From Epichloe hybrida (Eukaryota; Ascomycota; Sordariomycetes; Hypocreales; Clavicipitaceae), in contig JAFEKR010000003.1 in NCBI GenBank assembly GCA_019022495.1, positions 3,844,001-3,908,000 on the forward strand: a stretch of DNA of 64,000 nt, in the 5' to 3' direction. This document shows positions 24,970-36,661 of the stretch, piece by piece. Below the pieces are notes generated by a model that ran no database searches, was not told the origin of the DNA, and saw only the letters and a list, made by a program, of their open reading frames with translations. Position numbers and translations under genes: made by a program. Position 1 is the stretch's first letter; every line of letters begins with the position of its first letter.

Positions 24970-27900
24970 CAACAACAACAACAGCAGCAGCATCATTCGC
25001 TGCCTCCGCCGCCGCAACACCAACAGAGCGCATACTCGTCCACTCATCCTCTCCCCCAGGCATACCAAACCGGGAGTCAGGCGGGTGGTGCTCAAGACAA
25101 CCTGGGTTACTACAGCCATCCTAGTCCTTACAGCACTCCAGGTGCTAACAGCGGATACACATCCGCAGGTATGTCTTTCCATGGTGACTTTCAGTCATGA
25201 TATGACTGGTGGACAACCAAACCCCTACGTCGATTCGGATACATTGTCTCTTCAAGAAGCTGACGAACTGATTTCATTCTCACACCATCTAGATACCCCC
25301 GACATGATGGCCGCCGCGCAAATGCCTCGCCCTCCTTACCCTCCCATGTCCTATCACACGCCGCAGTCCAACTCCCCAGCGTCGGTAGCCTCTCCATCCC
25401 AACATGACCAGCACAGAAGCCTATATGGCCAGCCGCCATCTCAGCATCTTCAGCAGTCGATGTATTATCAGCCTCAATCACATTACCAACCCATGCCGCA
25501 TCATCCTACGGCTTCTCCTTATGCCCAGCATGCTCACCACCCGCAACAATCCTTGACTTCCCAACCCAACATGATGATGTCGCACACGGCGCCTCAAAAT
25601 CAGATGGCACAACATGCCGCGCAACATGCTCAAGCTGGCATGTCGGGCAGCCCCCGACCCAAGATCGCGCCCCAGGTACCTGTGCAGCTTCAGAAGCCGG
25701 CCCAGACATCTCCTATGCCCCAGAACCAACAGCACCAGCCCAGTGCGCCCCAGCTGCAGAGCCCAGGAAGTACGGCTCCTGGGGTCAACCCGAATGCTGC
25801 ACCCGGACCTATCCCAGCAACCACCCCGCTGGTTGTGAGGCAGGACGGCAATGGCGTCCAATGGATCGCGTTTGAGTACTCGCGCGATCGTGTCAAGCTG
25901 GAGTACACCATCAGGTGTGATGTTGAGTCGGTCACTACCGATGACTTGTCTCCCGAGTTCAAGCAGGAGAATTGCGTTTATCCCCGAGCTTGTTGCCCCA
26001 AGGATCAATACCGCGGAAATCGCTTGATGTATGAAACAGACTGCAATCGGGTGGGCTGGGCTCTGGCGCAATTGAACCCACCGTTGCGCGGAAAGCGAGG
26101 CTTGATCCAGAGGGCGGTTGATAGCTGGCGAAACAGCAACCAGGACCCCCGTCTTCGAAGTCGACGGGTTCGCCGCATGGCAAAGATGAACAATCGCAAG
26201 CAAGTCCAAGGGACGCCTACGCCGCACCCAGGTGCTTCCCACTTGCCAGGAACTAGCGGACCATCAGGGATGCCAGCGGCTCCCGCTCCCATGCATGGGG
26301 CGCCGCCCATGGGTAAGCCTGGGATGGGTAACATGGGCCAGCCCATGCAACACCATGCTGGGGCTCATGACGGAGGCGCACCCGGTGGAGGAGATGAAGT
26401 CGGTATGTTCCACCACCAGATGTGATTTAAATCCTCGCATCTGCCCGTCTTTGCATTGCTTGTTTTGCCTCCTAGCACCACAATTGCACTGTACGGGCTT
26501 GCCCGGTTCACTTACTGCGTTGATTTGCTTCATGATACCAAATCCTCCTTGCACCTTCATCGTTACTGCGAAAAAAAAAAAAAAGTACTATGCGCTTTCG
26601 ACAAACTTATGCTAGCCCTCGGCGGATTTTCCTTGACCTTTGCGCGTGTTTGGCTCTCTTACTGTCCTTCTTTCTCATCGGCTGGGAACGGGTGTTGTAA
26701 CATTTGCCAAAATTTGTCTCATCATCTTGTGCCACTTTTCTTAACATCTTGTTTGCTCATGTTGTTGGCCCAAGTTGCCTCATGACCTGAATTCTCTGAG
26801 CGTGTGGAAGATGGAGAATCTATCTTCGCCCTTGGATGTTTCTCTGCAAGACCGAGATATCTGCAAATATTTCCTGTACATTACCATAAAAGTTGCATAA
26901 AGCGCGCTGCCGTCAGGTCTTTTTGCATTGCTGCTGCTGCTGCTTCTTTTATGCGACTCTTGATTAGACAAGCTCAAATTGTGCCTGATTTGGCTATAAC
27001 AAAGTTTACCTGCACAGGCAGTCGAATATCTTTTTTTTTACCCAAAAAAATCGTTGTTTTTCATGAGACACATGCAAAGAAGATGAGAGACAAAGGAGAC
27101 AGAAAGCGAGCTGTCATGTTTTTTGCTGTGGCCTCGTCGAAATCAATTCGCTTGCTCTTCTAGCCCTTCTCCCGAACCCCCTTTCCTCCACCAATCCAAG
27201 ACATCAATCATATTACCTCGTTTAATCATGGCAGTGGGCTCCCAAGCTAACGAACCTCATGAGGCCATGGCGCTTCTTACGAAAACCAAGACCAAAGTGC
27301 AACAGCTCACGACGGATCTCATGGTGAAGGAGACGATATAAGACCTGCGCATGTCTTCACAGGTTATGTCGGTCAAGGCTACCCTGCCACTGCTCAGGGC
27401 GGGTCAATGTCTCACATGGCACCCCGAGTAGGCGATAGTGCCATTGCCGCGCGAAAACACAGTCGACCTAACACTGATGAACCCGAAGGTCTTTTCCCCA
27501 ACATTCCCGAGGCCAAGAAGCGAAAATTCATCCTGGTAGACGACAACATGCGGGGGTCAAGACTTCGAGTTCGGGTCACTCTCGACGGTGTCGATACCAA
27601 CGAGATCCCCGACAGCTTTCGAAAAGGTGCCAGCGTTTTCCCTCGGAGCTATTTCCCCCGTGAAATGCAAAGCCCTCCTCCCAGTGCGACTGGCTCTCAA
27701 TTCTTCTCGGGGGATTTGTCCGATGATGGAATTCAGGAGACTGAGGGCCGAGTCCCCGTTCGTCGTGGGATCTCGAAATCAGCCAGTCAAGCGGTCAGGG
27801 TGACTATGGGAGACGGGAGAAGTGGTGAAGTCGCAATTCCCAGAATGAGAAAGACTCGCCGCGGTAAGGAGGTGAAACTAAACGACTTGGCTTATCGAAT

Positions 27901-28174
27901 GGCATGGCTCCAAAGCCGCGTGTTTGCAGGTCGGACTGTATTTCTCCAGCGCGCATGTGAGCATCATCCCCACCCCCGTGTTGAGACGCAGTGGAACAAT
28001 ATGCCAAAGCTAACCTGGCATGATGTAGTGGACACTTATCGGAACAAGACGAAAGCTGCCATTGAAGGCACGATGCAAGACGTTGTTGCTCTTGCGCCGC
28101 ACTACGAAACACGGGCAGGCAGGCGGAAGTGGAACGATAGGCGACGACGTGGAGAGGTAACAAATGAAGACTGA
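24766..28174 (+). CDS. Polyglutamine-rich nuclear protein with two DUF8032-like domains, putative regulator
   Basis: Four exons: 24766-25168, 25293-26402, 27264-27956 and 28029-28174. The sum is a multiple of three and gives 783 residues. Introns of 124 and 72 nt are ordinary; the middle one is 861 nt, but its GTATGT donor and its acceptor (branch GCTAAC) match in phase. The N-terminus is His/Gln-rich with 23 consecutive Gln, then Pro/Gln/Met-rich disorder. A conserved block near residues 345-470 contains YTIRCDVESV, ENCVYPRA, YRGNR, LRGKRGLIQRAVDSWRN and SRRVRRMAKM. A second block in exons 3-4 contains RVRVTLDGVD, SVFPRSYFPREM, YRMAWLQSRVFAGRT and FLQRALDTYRNKT. I know this pairing from conserved fungal proteins annotated as DUF8032, but have run no search. 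Composition suggests a transcription-related nuclear role. ATG 24751 is an alternative start. Confidence 0.8.
24922..24990 (+). repeat. CAG/CAA microsatellite encoding 23 glutamines
   Basis: Thirteen CAG, then seven CAA, then three CAG codons in frame in exon 1 of the DUF8032-like gene. The CAG block is pure and so prone to length change. Confidence 0.95.
26403..27263 (+). other. Long intron (861 nt) of the DUF8032-like gene, with alternative short 3' end
   Basis: The donor GTATGT and an acceptor at 27262-27263, preceded by a GCTAAC branch sequence, join the flanking exons in frame. If not spliced, the reading frame ends eight codons later after FHHQM. The intron is T-rich with A-runs near 26570, resembling a 3' UTR. 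No other gene is visible in it. A composite of several introns around a small exon is possible. Confidence 0.6.
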
Positions 28175-29290
28175 GTTCCGTTATCAATGTGATGGACGGC
28201 ACCAACCTCTGCTCTCTTTTGATGTTTGACTCACTGACTCTTCTGGAATAATTGGCCACTACATATGTATTTGCTTGCCTATCTGCCTATAGCTTCCCCC
28301 TCCTCCAATTACTTCAGACAAGCATGTATCTGTTTCGCAACCCGGGTGAAGGCACCGCAAACTAGGTTTCGGCGACTGGCTGGCTACTCAAACTTGTCTG
28401 TTACTGCCATTTCTTTCTTGTGGTATTTTTTTCGTCTCGCTGTTGTTTTTTATGGTCACATCATCGTCGTTGAAGGATTTAGAAGTACTGTATTTCCTGC
28501 AATTCTTGACGCATCTCCCGCATCACGGCATACTTGTGTTGCCAAGTCTGGAGGACAGCATCGGCGTGCCATGTCCGCTGTGCGCAATTCTGCTCGGTGC
28601 AAGCAGCAGAGAATCATTTTCTTCTTGTCTTTATGTGTGTTGATCAAGTTGGTATTGTTGTTTTGTTTGTCCGAATGTTGTGGATTATGATCCTCGTGTA
28701 CATGGACCGGCCTGCTACGGAGTGATGTTGGAAACATGTGGGAAAGTAAAAGATGTGCGATGTACGTACGGACTATATAAAGTAGTGTTTTGATATTCTT
28801 GTACGCCCTGGAAGAAGCAGACAACGGTCAGGGTCCAAAAGAGGCGAGAAGGCTAGTAAATCAGCAGACAAAATAGATGGTGTCCGAGCCACGCAAGAAC
28901 TCGTGCCACTGCTCTGTGTCTGTGCCAGCCCCATGCTGTGACGGCTCGGGGACTAGACGCAAGTCTCATGCGCAATGCGGAATACTCGGGTATGCAAGAT
29001 AAGCGTAAAGCATTATGACAGATATAATTGAATCGAGTCTTGATTTTTTTTTTTTTGCTCATTGGTCGTGTCAAACGAACGGCGCTAGCCTTGATTAGTC
29101 AGACCAACATATATGCACATGGCTCTGCGTCCCTCATTATCTGTCCCTTGCCAGACAAGACTGAGATCGGACTTGTATCAACCCAAGACGCAGTCAGTCA
29201 CAAGCCAGGCTTGCGAGGCCCGGGTTGGCGCCCCTCGCCACTTTTGATCGAGAAAGGACGAGCGAGGTATCGGGGCGGGCAAAACGCACA
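28175..29290. other. Intergenic: 3' UTR of DUF8032-like gene and promoter of proline-rich gene
   Basis: T-rich sequence follows the stop codon, consistent with a 3' UTR. Nothing else is recognisable apart from a T-run near 29045. Confidence 0.6.
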
Positions 29291-30712
29291 ATGTTGTCCC
29301 ACCGTCTCCAACGCAGACCGAGCCGCCCACCGCCGTTGTTCGTCGCCGAGCTCGATGCCGCTCCGGCCCATGGCTGCGCGGCTGGCCCATCCCGTGTAAA
29401 GGACGAGCCGGATGGACGGATGGCGAGGACGGCCGAGGTGGGGGACAGGGTTCAGGCGAATCCGTGGCCATACCATGGTCCTGGATTCGGTGATGACGAG
29501 AACGGACCGAGGGCGACGGTTCTTCCCTCGGTTCAGCATCAGGGGCCGGGAGGGCTGTCCGCGAATGGACTAGATGGGCATGGAGATGGGCATGGAGATG
29601 GGGAAATGGCATCTTGGAAGTTGGACACTGTCGCTGGCGCCGCCGCCGCCGCTGCTGCTGCTCGCGACACCAACAAACCCACGCCTGCACCGATTAGGCC
29701 GTACTGTCCGCCGCCGGAAAGACACGATATAGTATCCGCCGGCGGCTCGAGCAGCCCTCCTTCTGCAGGCCCAAAGCCAGTGGCCCAGGTGGCCTATCGA
29801 CCTTACAGACCACCGTCTGTGCCATCGCTCGCAGGATGCCCACCTCCGTCTTCTTCATCATCGACGCAGCATGCCCATGTGCCCACCACCATAGCTCAGG
29901 CATCCCCGTGGGGGACGACGACAACGTTGTCCCCGACACCTATACGTCCTACCCATCCATCTCAAACAGAGCCATCGCCTTCGCCATCACCATCGCCAGC
30001 GTCCTCGTACTCCGTCCACCAACCGACTTATACGCCTTCTCCTCATTCGCCCCCCCAGCCAATCTACCCGGGGCCACACGCCCAAGACGCCAACTCGAGC
30101 GCAGCGTTTCCCTTTCCGAATGAAAGCCGGCCAGACTCACGGCCGGACACAAACCCAGCAGGCTTTCAACACCAGTGTCCGCCCTACTCTCCACCCCTAG
30201 CATCACCGCATCCAACACAGCCCGTATACGCCACCAACAACACACCTCCGAATCCCCCTTTTCCTCCGGGAGAACCGCCTCCTCCCCTCCCACCAAGGCG
30301 GCCACAAGCTCAGCATCATGGCGGGTTCGGAGGTGGTCCCGTCGACGCAGCTGCCTATCCTCGTCCGCCCAAAACACACCACAACCCCATGCCGCCAGCG
30401 TATCCGCCGCGCCGCCCAGGACCGAGTTCTCTGACCAGCGGATCACTGTTCAGTGCGTCCTCTGCAAAGAAGTGGTTCGACAAGACAAGCCAGGTACTGG
30501 AGAGTAAGTTGGAGGCTGTTCTGCAAGGACCATCCGGACCTGCGTACCGACCTGCGTACCTACCTGCGTACGCGACAGGTGCACCACCTCGGCACCACCC
30601 GGGGGGTTCGCAACAGAGAGGGATGCCGCCGCCGCAGGACTCCTATGGATGTGCTCCGGGACCCGGCCATTGGGGACAGGGACCACCTCCCCCGGGGTGG
30701 AGGGGGCCGTAG
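29291..30712 (+). CDS. Proline-rich, intrinsically disordered hypothetical protein
   Basis: A single open frame of 473 codons from the ATG at 29291; the frame stays open upstream to 29225 without another ATG, and an internal ATG (about 29418) is also possible. The protein is extremely rich in Pro, Ser, Tyr and Gly, with repeated YRPYRPP and PPYPPR-type runs, an Ala-9 tract and an Asp/Gly/His repeat (HGDGHGDG). The only ordered-looking part is near the C-terminus: KKWFDKTSQVLESKLEAVLQG, which could form an amphipathic helix. I do not recognise the family. Codon content and the length of the frame support a real gene. Binding to SH3 or WW domains would fit the composition but is a guess. Confidence 0.6.
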   Translation: MLSHRLQRRPSRPPPLFVAELDAAPAHGCAAGPSRVKDEPDGRMARTAEVGDRVQANPWPYHGPGFGDDENGPRATVLPSVQHQGPGGLSANGLDGHGDGHGDGEMASWKLDTVAGAAAAAAAARDTNKPTPAPIRPYCPPPERHDIVSAGGSSSPPSAGPKPVAQVAYRPYRPPSVPSLAGCPPPSSSSSTQHAHVPTTIAQASPWGTTTTLSPTPIRPTHPSQTEPSPSPSPSPASSYSVHQPTYTPSPHSPPQPIYPGPHAQDANSSAAFPFPNESRPDSRPDTNPAGFQHQCPPYSPPLASPHPTQPVYATNNTPPNPPFPPGEPPPPLPPRRPQAQHHGGFGGGPVDAAAYPRPPKTHHNPMPPAYPPRRPGPSSLTSGSLFSASSAKKWFDKTSQVLESKLEAVLQGPSGPAYRPAYLPAYATGAPPRHHPGGSQQRGMPPPQDSYGCAPGPGHWGQGPPPPGWRGP

Positions 30713-33355
30713 CAGAGGGTGGCTACGTATTCTTGTTCGTCTCGTGCCGTCGCGGCTGTTTTCTTAGCGTTGGCGTGGGCGTTGGCACAGAGAGCTTCTG
30801 ACATTCATGTCATTCGTGTTTGTAAAGTCGGAGACGAGGAGGTAGCCAGCCCGTGACGTCCCTGTATGTCAAGTAGATGGTGCGATTGGTTTGGTTCATC
30901 TGGCCGGGTATGCACTAGCCAGCAATGCCATGTTTGAGATCTATAATATAATGCTATGATACCAGTGCGTGGCTCACACAACTGTTTGATGCAAACAATT
31001 CAACTGAAGACCCAACCATGTATATATTTTTAAGAGTTGGAAAGTATCTCATGGGTATTCTTCAATGAAACCGTTTGTTTCCAGCCCGGGCGTTGCCGCC
31101 AAAAATAGAAACGACTTCTGCAAACCGCTACGGAGTACGGACTTGGTCGACGATCAAACGGTATCCGGTTGGAGAAAGGATCCCACTTGCTGCAATGACG
31201 CGTCGGGTGCACGGCCATATTGCAGATGCGACGATCGATCGGTTCCACGTTGGACCAAGTCCTAGATGGCACCCGGCAAGGCTTTTTTTTGACCATGACG
31301 ATGGACCGGCCCCTGCTACAGTGGTGCAGTGACTCAAGTTCCGTCATTCCACGAGGCTGACGTACATGCATGTAGGTGCGCGGTCAAGTTCACAACCAAC
31401 GAGCATCAGACCGTTTGAGAAAGACGGCATCGGGCAAGAAACCGTCTCACTGCCCCGTGATGCATCCACAACTTGGGCTGCCGCGAGCCATGATTCCTCG
31501 AAACTTGATGCTGGGCTGGGCCCCGAGGCTTCTTCATTGCTGAGCGACAGCGACAGCAGGGTAATATTACCGGCACCGCTTGCGTTGGGCTGATGGGCAG
31601 AGAGGATTTGGGCCCAACTTGCACATTGGGGTCGAGCGAGAGCCGCTGGGAATTTCACTTTCTTGTTGCTACCCGTTTCACGTCCCCGTCCAGGCGCTTT
31701 TTTCTTGTTTGTGTAGCCGGACCGGCTTTTGCGTTGGATTGAAACAGGCAGCGTGGGCCCACGTGGGGGCGGTGCTGCTCCAGGAGCTGACGAGAAGGAG
31801 CAAACATTCCTTGATTCTATTATTACGGAGTCAACTTCATCGACTTGTGGCCTTGTCATCGCGGATGAGGTCTGGTCAAGGGCCTGGTCAACTTGCAAGG
31901 TGGCAAGTATTATTTTGTGAATCACATCACCTTGACGACTGCCCAACCGCCCGACCCGACGCAGCCAGGCAGGTAGGGAGGAAGGAGAGGCAGGAGGGCG
32001 CTTTGAGCCAGGCAGGAGCAAAGCGCCCTCGTATTAATACATAATAACGCTCGAATACCCCGAGCGGGCCTCGGGTGACCCAAATGCTCAAATGTGACCA
32101 AACGCGCCAACGCGCCAGCCTGCCAGCCCGCCAGCCCGCCAACCCGTTTGCCAGCCAACCCAACCAACTGAGTTCACCAGGCAGCTACAGTACACACATA
32201 CATGTAGCTACAGTGACCACTGACAGGTGTACATACAGACGTGCGTGCTGTGCGCTTGTTTTGGCAGGTCCTTGGGCATTTCCTTTTATGCCAGAAGTGG
32301 CCCCCCCCTCCCCCTCTGGTCGGTCTGTTCGCCTCTGCCTTGTCCCGGCCCGAGCTTCCCTGCCACCCTGCCACCCTGCCACCTGCACAACTCGCCTCGC
32401 CTCGCCTCGCCTCGCCTCCCTTGTTGGCCGCTTTGCCCCCTCCCTTTACTCACTCACCTCCTCCTGCTCGCGCCTCTTTTTTTCCCTCTCTCTCTTCTTC
32501 CTCTCATCATCCCGACACCCCCCACACAACCACCATCTCCCCCCGTCAACTCGCCAGCTTTGTCTGGTCAACGACGCGAAGAAGCTCGACTGCTCTCTCG
32601 TGAGCTTCAAAACTCAAATCTTCCCTCTCTCTCATCGGTTAGAAGGCAGACGACGACTTGTGTGACCTGTCTGCCTTTTCGACTTGTCCATCTTCCGTCA
32701 CCGCCCAACCCTGCAGACAGTTCACATCCACGAGTACAGGTAAGCTGATTCGGACTGAAGGAAAGAAAACACATTGCAAAAACTTCCTCACAGCCTTTTT
32801 TCATCTGTAACCCTCATTCCATGTAGCAAAGAACGCGCCCAGAGCTTGATTTGAATTTGTTTTTATTTTATTTTTTCCATCATCATTCGTCTTTTGATCC
32901 TGCTCTTCTGGTGGGTTCTGCGTTGCTGGGTCGGACGGAGTGCGTCGTTCTCTGGTGCCGTAGCCTGTACTCCGCCGTCCCCAGTGCACTCACTACATCC
33001 TCAGCGCCTGCATTTCTGCCTGCCCACAATTGCAGAGACGCAGGCCTGCACCGAACTTGGTCCGGTGGCGGCGGCGTTGCAGCCTTCAAAACCTTCACTC
33101 TGCCTACAACTTGTGCACAACCATTTCAATCATCGCACCAGGCGTCTTTGCCCAGGTTTTCTTTTTTCAAGCTCAAGTTTGACGTTCAATCAATTCGAGG
33201 TTGAGCCCACAACCCATTCATCAGCTTTACTAATTCGACGTTTTCCAGCGGCACTGCACGGGCTCGTACTTGCAATCGATCGATTCTCTCATCAACATCT
33301 CCAACAGTTTGCTCCCTTCTGATAGGAAAAGAACCTCCTGCAACCGACCGCAAAT
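30713..33355. other. Intergenic region with CT-rich promoter and leader of casein kinase 1
   Basis: No supported gene. From 32.3 kb to the CK1 start the plus strand is strongly C/T-rich, typical of highly expressed fungal genes, and includes a CGCCT repeat. The sequence around 31.3-32.0 kb has an open frame on the minus strand (225 codons) that lacks any motif and was rejected. Confidence 0.6.
32391..32420. repeat. CGCCT tandem repeat (5-bp unit, six copies)
   Basis: Six copies of a pyrimidine-rich pentamer about 940 bases upstream of the CK1 start codon, inside the CT-rich promoter region. Confidence 0.9.
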
Positions 33356-34691
33356 ATGACGACAATGGTAAGTGGTTCAACTCAGATCACTCCAACGAAA
33401 AAAAATTAAAAAAATTCGCCATGAGATCGCACATTCGCTTCTGGGGATTTTCCTGAAGCGAGGTGTTGTTGAAATTTCCTGGCAGATTCGCCGCCTCATG
33501 CAGCAGCACCTTTGTACATGCTGTAGTCGTCTACGGTTGAAAACTCGTGCGAATTGGTAAATCGAAGACAAGTACTCATTCATTGTTTTGCAGGATCTTC
33601 GTGTCGGCAACAAGTACCGCATCGGCCGAAAGATCGGTTCCGGTTCTTTCGGTGACATTTATTTGGGCACCAACATCATTTCTGGAGAGGAAATTGCCAT
33701 CAAGCTGGAGTCTGTCAAAGCCAAGCACCCCCAGCTGGAGTATGAAGCTCGTGTTTACAAGTCGCTCGCTGGTGGCGTCGGTATTCCATTTGTGCGCTGG
33801 TTTGGCACTGAATGTGATTACAACGCCATGGTTCTCGACCTTCTCGGCCCCAGTTTGGAAGATCTTTTCAATTTCTGCAACAGAAAGTTCTCCTTGAAAA
33901 CCGTTCTGCTGCTTGCCGACCAGCTCATCTCCCGCATCGAGTACATTCATGCCAAGTCATTCATTCACCGTGACATTAAGCCCGATAACTTCCTTATGGG
34001 CATTGGCAAGCGTGGCAACCAGGTCAACGTGATTGATTTTGGTCTGGCCAAGAAGTTCCGCGATCCCAAGACTCTCTTCCATATTGCTTACCGCGAGAAC
34101 AAGAACCTGACCGGTACCGCTCGTTATGCTTCCATCAACACACACCTGGGTGTCGAGCAATCTCGCCGTGATGACATGGAGTCTCTCGGGTACGTCATGC
34201 TTTACTTCTGCCGCGGCTCTCTCCCCTGGCAGGGTCTCAAGGCAGCAACCAAGAAGCAGAAATACGATCGCATCATGGAGAAGAAGATGACAACCCCTAC
34301 TGAGGTGCTTTGCCGCGGCTTCCCCAACGAGTTTGCCATCTACCTCAACTACACTCGATCCCTTCGCTTCGACGACAAGCCCGACTATAGCTACCTCCGT
34401 AAGATTTTCCGCGATCTCTTTGTCCGCGAAGGCTTCCAGTATGACTATGTCTTTGATTGGACTGTCTACAAATACCAGAAGAACGCCCAGGCCATTGCTC
34501 AGGCCGCTGGTCAGGCCAATCCGGAGGAGGATGACAAGGCTCGTGCATCTCGCACCAATGCTGTTCAGTCTGGTGTTGCCAAGGCCAACGCCATTCCCAG
34601 CTCTCGCCGTAAGATGCTTGAACGCGGATCCGGTGCCGGTGTGGACACCCCGGATACCAACCGTGCAATTGGCGGTAGCGATAGGATGTGA
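33356..34691 (+). CDS. Casein kinase 1 (delta/epsilon type, Hhp1/CK-1a-like)
   Basis: Two exons: a 12-base first exon coding only MTTM (33356-33367), an intron of 226 nt with donor GTAAGT, and 33594-34691. The product has 369 residues, close to other fungal CK1 proteins. The kinase domain fills residues 10-290: glycine loop [18 protein letters not shown] with the ATP lysine, [10 protein letters not shown] catalytic loop, DFGLAKKF, and [15 protein letters not shown] instead of an APE motif, which is diagnostic of CK1. [13 protein letters not shown] matches the nuclear-localisation signature of the family. The C-terminal tail is Ala/Ser/Arg-rich and probably autoinhibitory. In Neurospora the equivalent kinase phosphorylates the clock protein FRQ; in yeasts it acts in DNA repair and membrane traffic. 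The very short first exon is conserved-looking: without it the protein has no start codon. Confidence 0.96.
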
Positions 34692-36661
34692 GTGTCTTGA
34701 GAATAGCCCAGCCTTCAAACGACGAAAAAATTTCTCTTTGTAAGGAGTCATTTTCCTGCGCGCGTTGACTGTCCTTGATAACCGCTTGCCGGAAGGAAAA
34801 TGTGCTGACAATCTATGGCTGACTCAGTGGACGATAAACAGGCTTCGCTCTGCTTCAAAGGGAGCGGCTTATGCCTCTGGCAGTTACCGGCCGAAATGAT
34901 TCGTGAAAAATGGCTTACCCACCCCTCTCCCGCGGTTCACGGGATCTCAAATGGAAACCTTGGTTTAGGGATCTGCAATGATGGCATGATCTTTATCCGT
35001 TCACACATCCCTCACATGGTCAACAAACAAATTTGATTCGAAAAGACACCGCCTAGAGACTGGTGAAACTGGAGCTTCTGCCCTTCTTTAACCAAATCAG
35101 GGCTCACAGTGCGTCGGCGTGTCTTTTGACACTGAGTGGGGAGGGGGGGAGGGTGTTTTCTTGTGGCTTCGCGGTTCGTTTCTGTCAACTTGCATTTTCA
35201 TCGTTGCGCATTGCTATATTTCGTTCTTCGACGTATGTCAGGGTTTATGAGTTGACGCATGGCTCGGATGGTTTCCCGCTTGGCAGGGAGTTGTTTGGTG
35301 TTGATGGTGAAGCAACTTGTTGCTTGATCACTCATCAGGCAATTTTCTTGTCATGGGCAGCTACATCTGAACGGCATGTCCGGTAATCCGACTTGGCGGA
35401 TTACCGCAGACCGATTACACGAGCATGTTCTTTTTGCGACGATGCATTGTGTTGCTATGGTTCGTGTCTCGCGAGCCATGAAGAGCTTTACATGGCATCG
35501 GGAATCCTTCACGACGTAACATGACACGTGGAGTCTTCCAAAACTCATCCGCTCACTCTGGACTTCTGGCCTCAGTCGTTGCGGTACAGCTGCGTTTCAT
35601 CCCACGGTTCTGCACTTTCTTATCTTCATTTGGTCATATACTTCTGCGCCCCCCCAACACTTTTCTTTCTGCATCCTGATGTTTGGGCTTTCGCCACTAG
35701 ACAGCTTCTGGGGAGGTCTGAGGAGTCGAGGGAGTCCGCCTTATCAGCCAGTCTGGGGTTCGGCAGGGAATACACCGAAGTCGTGGTACCGTGACCGCAT
35801 TGCCCACCTCACTCCGGTATGCATCCTTACTACCACAGGCTCTGGCGCTTTTGATTAGGCGGTGCTGGACCGGGCAAGCATACATGAGACATGGCCACGC
35901 TCATACAAGAGGTCCAGCAGGAGGTTGACGCCATGGGTTGGAACATGTCTGCTTTCATATGAATGCGACTATAGGCGCGCTGACTTGCAAAGAGCAAACC
36001 ATGCTCGAGTCAGACTACCTGTTGCCATTCTTGCCGCAAACGCAGTGGATCATGTCCAAGCTGGCCAGTATTACATTAGATAGTTTTCAACAATTGATTG
36101 CTTGTTTCTTTCTTTGCTATATTGACGCATCAGAGTATGCCAAGATGTCGAGGCGCCCACGGGATCAAGCATGATGACCAGGCCAGACGACCAGGCCAAC
36201 GTGACTTGGGCTGTGTGTGTGACCTCTGGGGCCGGGCCTAGATTTCCAACCGATCAGTCGCGTGAGCAGGGACCAGACGAGCGGGGAGACTCAGGCGGGG
36301 GGGGCGAAGTGCAGCATGGAGCAGAGTTTCTGACAAAAAAGGAAAGGCTGGCTAGCACAATGTGTTGAACAAGACACCAACTTGGGCAAGACGCATTCAG
36401 GCCGAGATGCTGGATCCCATTCCATTGGTGACGTGGGTGACGCCCGACGGGAATCTCCAGATCGGCAGCCCCCTCCCTCCCTACTACCCCTTGCCTCTTC
36501 CTCGACGCACGCTTAATCCGTACACCCGTCAGTGCCATCACTTTGCTCCTCTGACCCCTCGTTCTGCACAAGAGTAACGCGCTCATGGAAACGTCGACGG
36601 ATCCTCACTCAACCTGCATCTGCACCACGCCAACGACTCAGCAATCTCAGCACCAGCAGCC
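34692..36661. other. Intergenic region between CK1 and 5-phosphatase genes
   Basis: No gene supported. It includes the CK1 3' UTR, a perfect 10-bp hairpin at 35381-35406 and the 5-phosphatase promoter. Confidence 0.6.
35381..35406. other. Perfect inverted repeat (10-bp arms, 6-base loop)
   Basis: The arms CGGTAATCCG and CGGATTACCG are exact reverse complements around ACTTGG. It lies about 690 bases past the CK1 stop, too far to be a core terminator. Function unknown. Confidence 0.8.

Noticed and set aside
27123..27341. A separate gene starting with MAVGSQANEP upstream of the second DUF8032-like block
   Set aside because: That frame stops at 27341 and is out of phase with the conserved block, whereas an acceptor at 27262-27263 joins the block in phase to the preceding exon.
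29178..29690. 170-codon minus-strand frame opposite the proline-rich gene
   Set aside because: It is the complement of the proline-rich coding sequence, rich in Arg/Ser/Pro for that reason, and has no motif.
31344..32021. 225-codon open frame on the minus strand
   Set aside because: No motif and mixed composition; it lies in the upstream region of CK1. Probably fortuitous.
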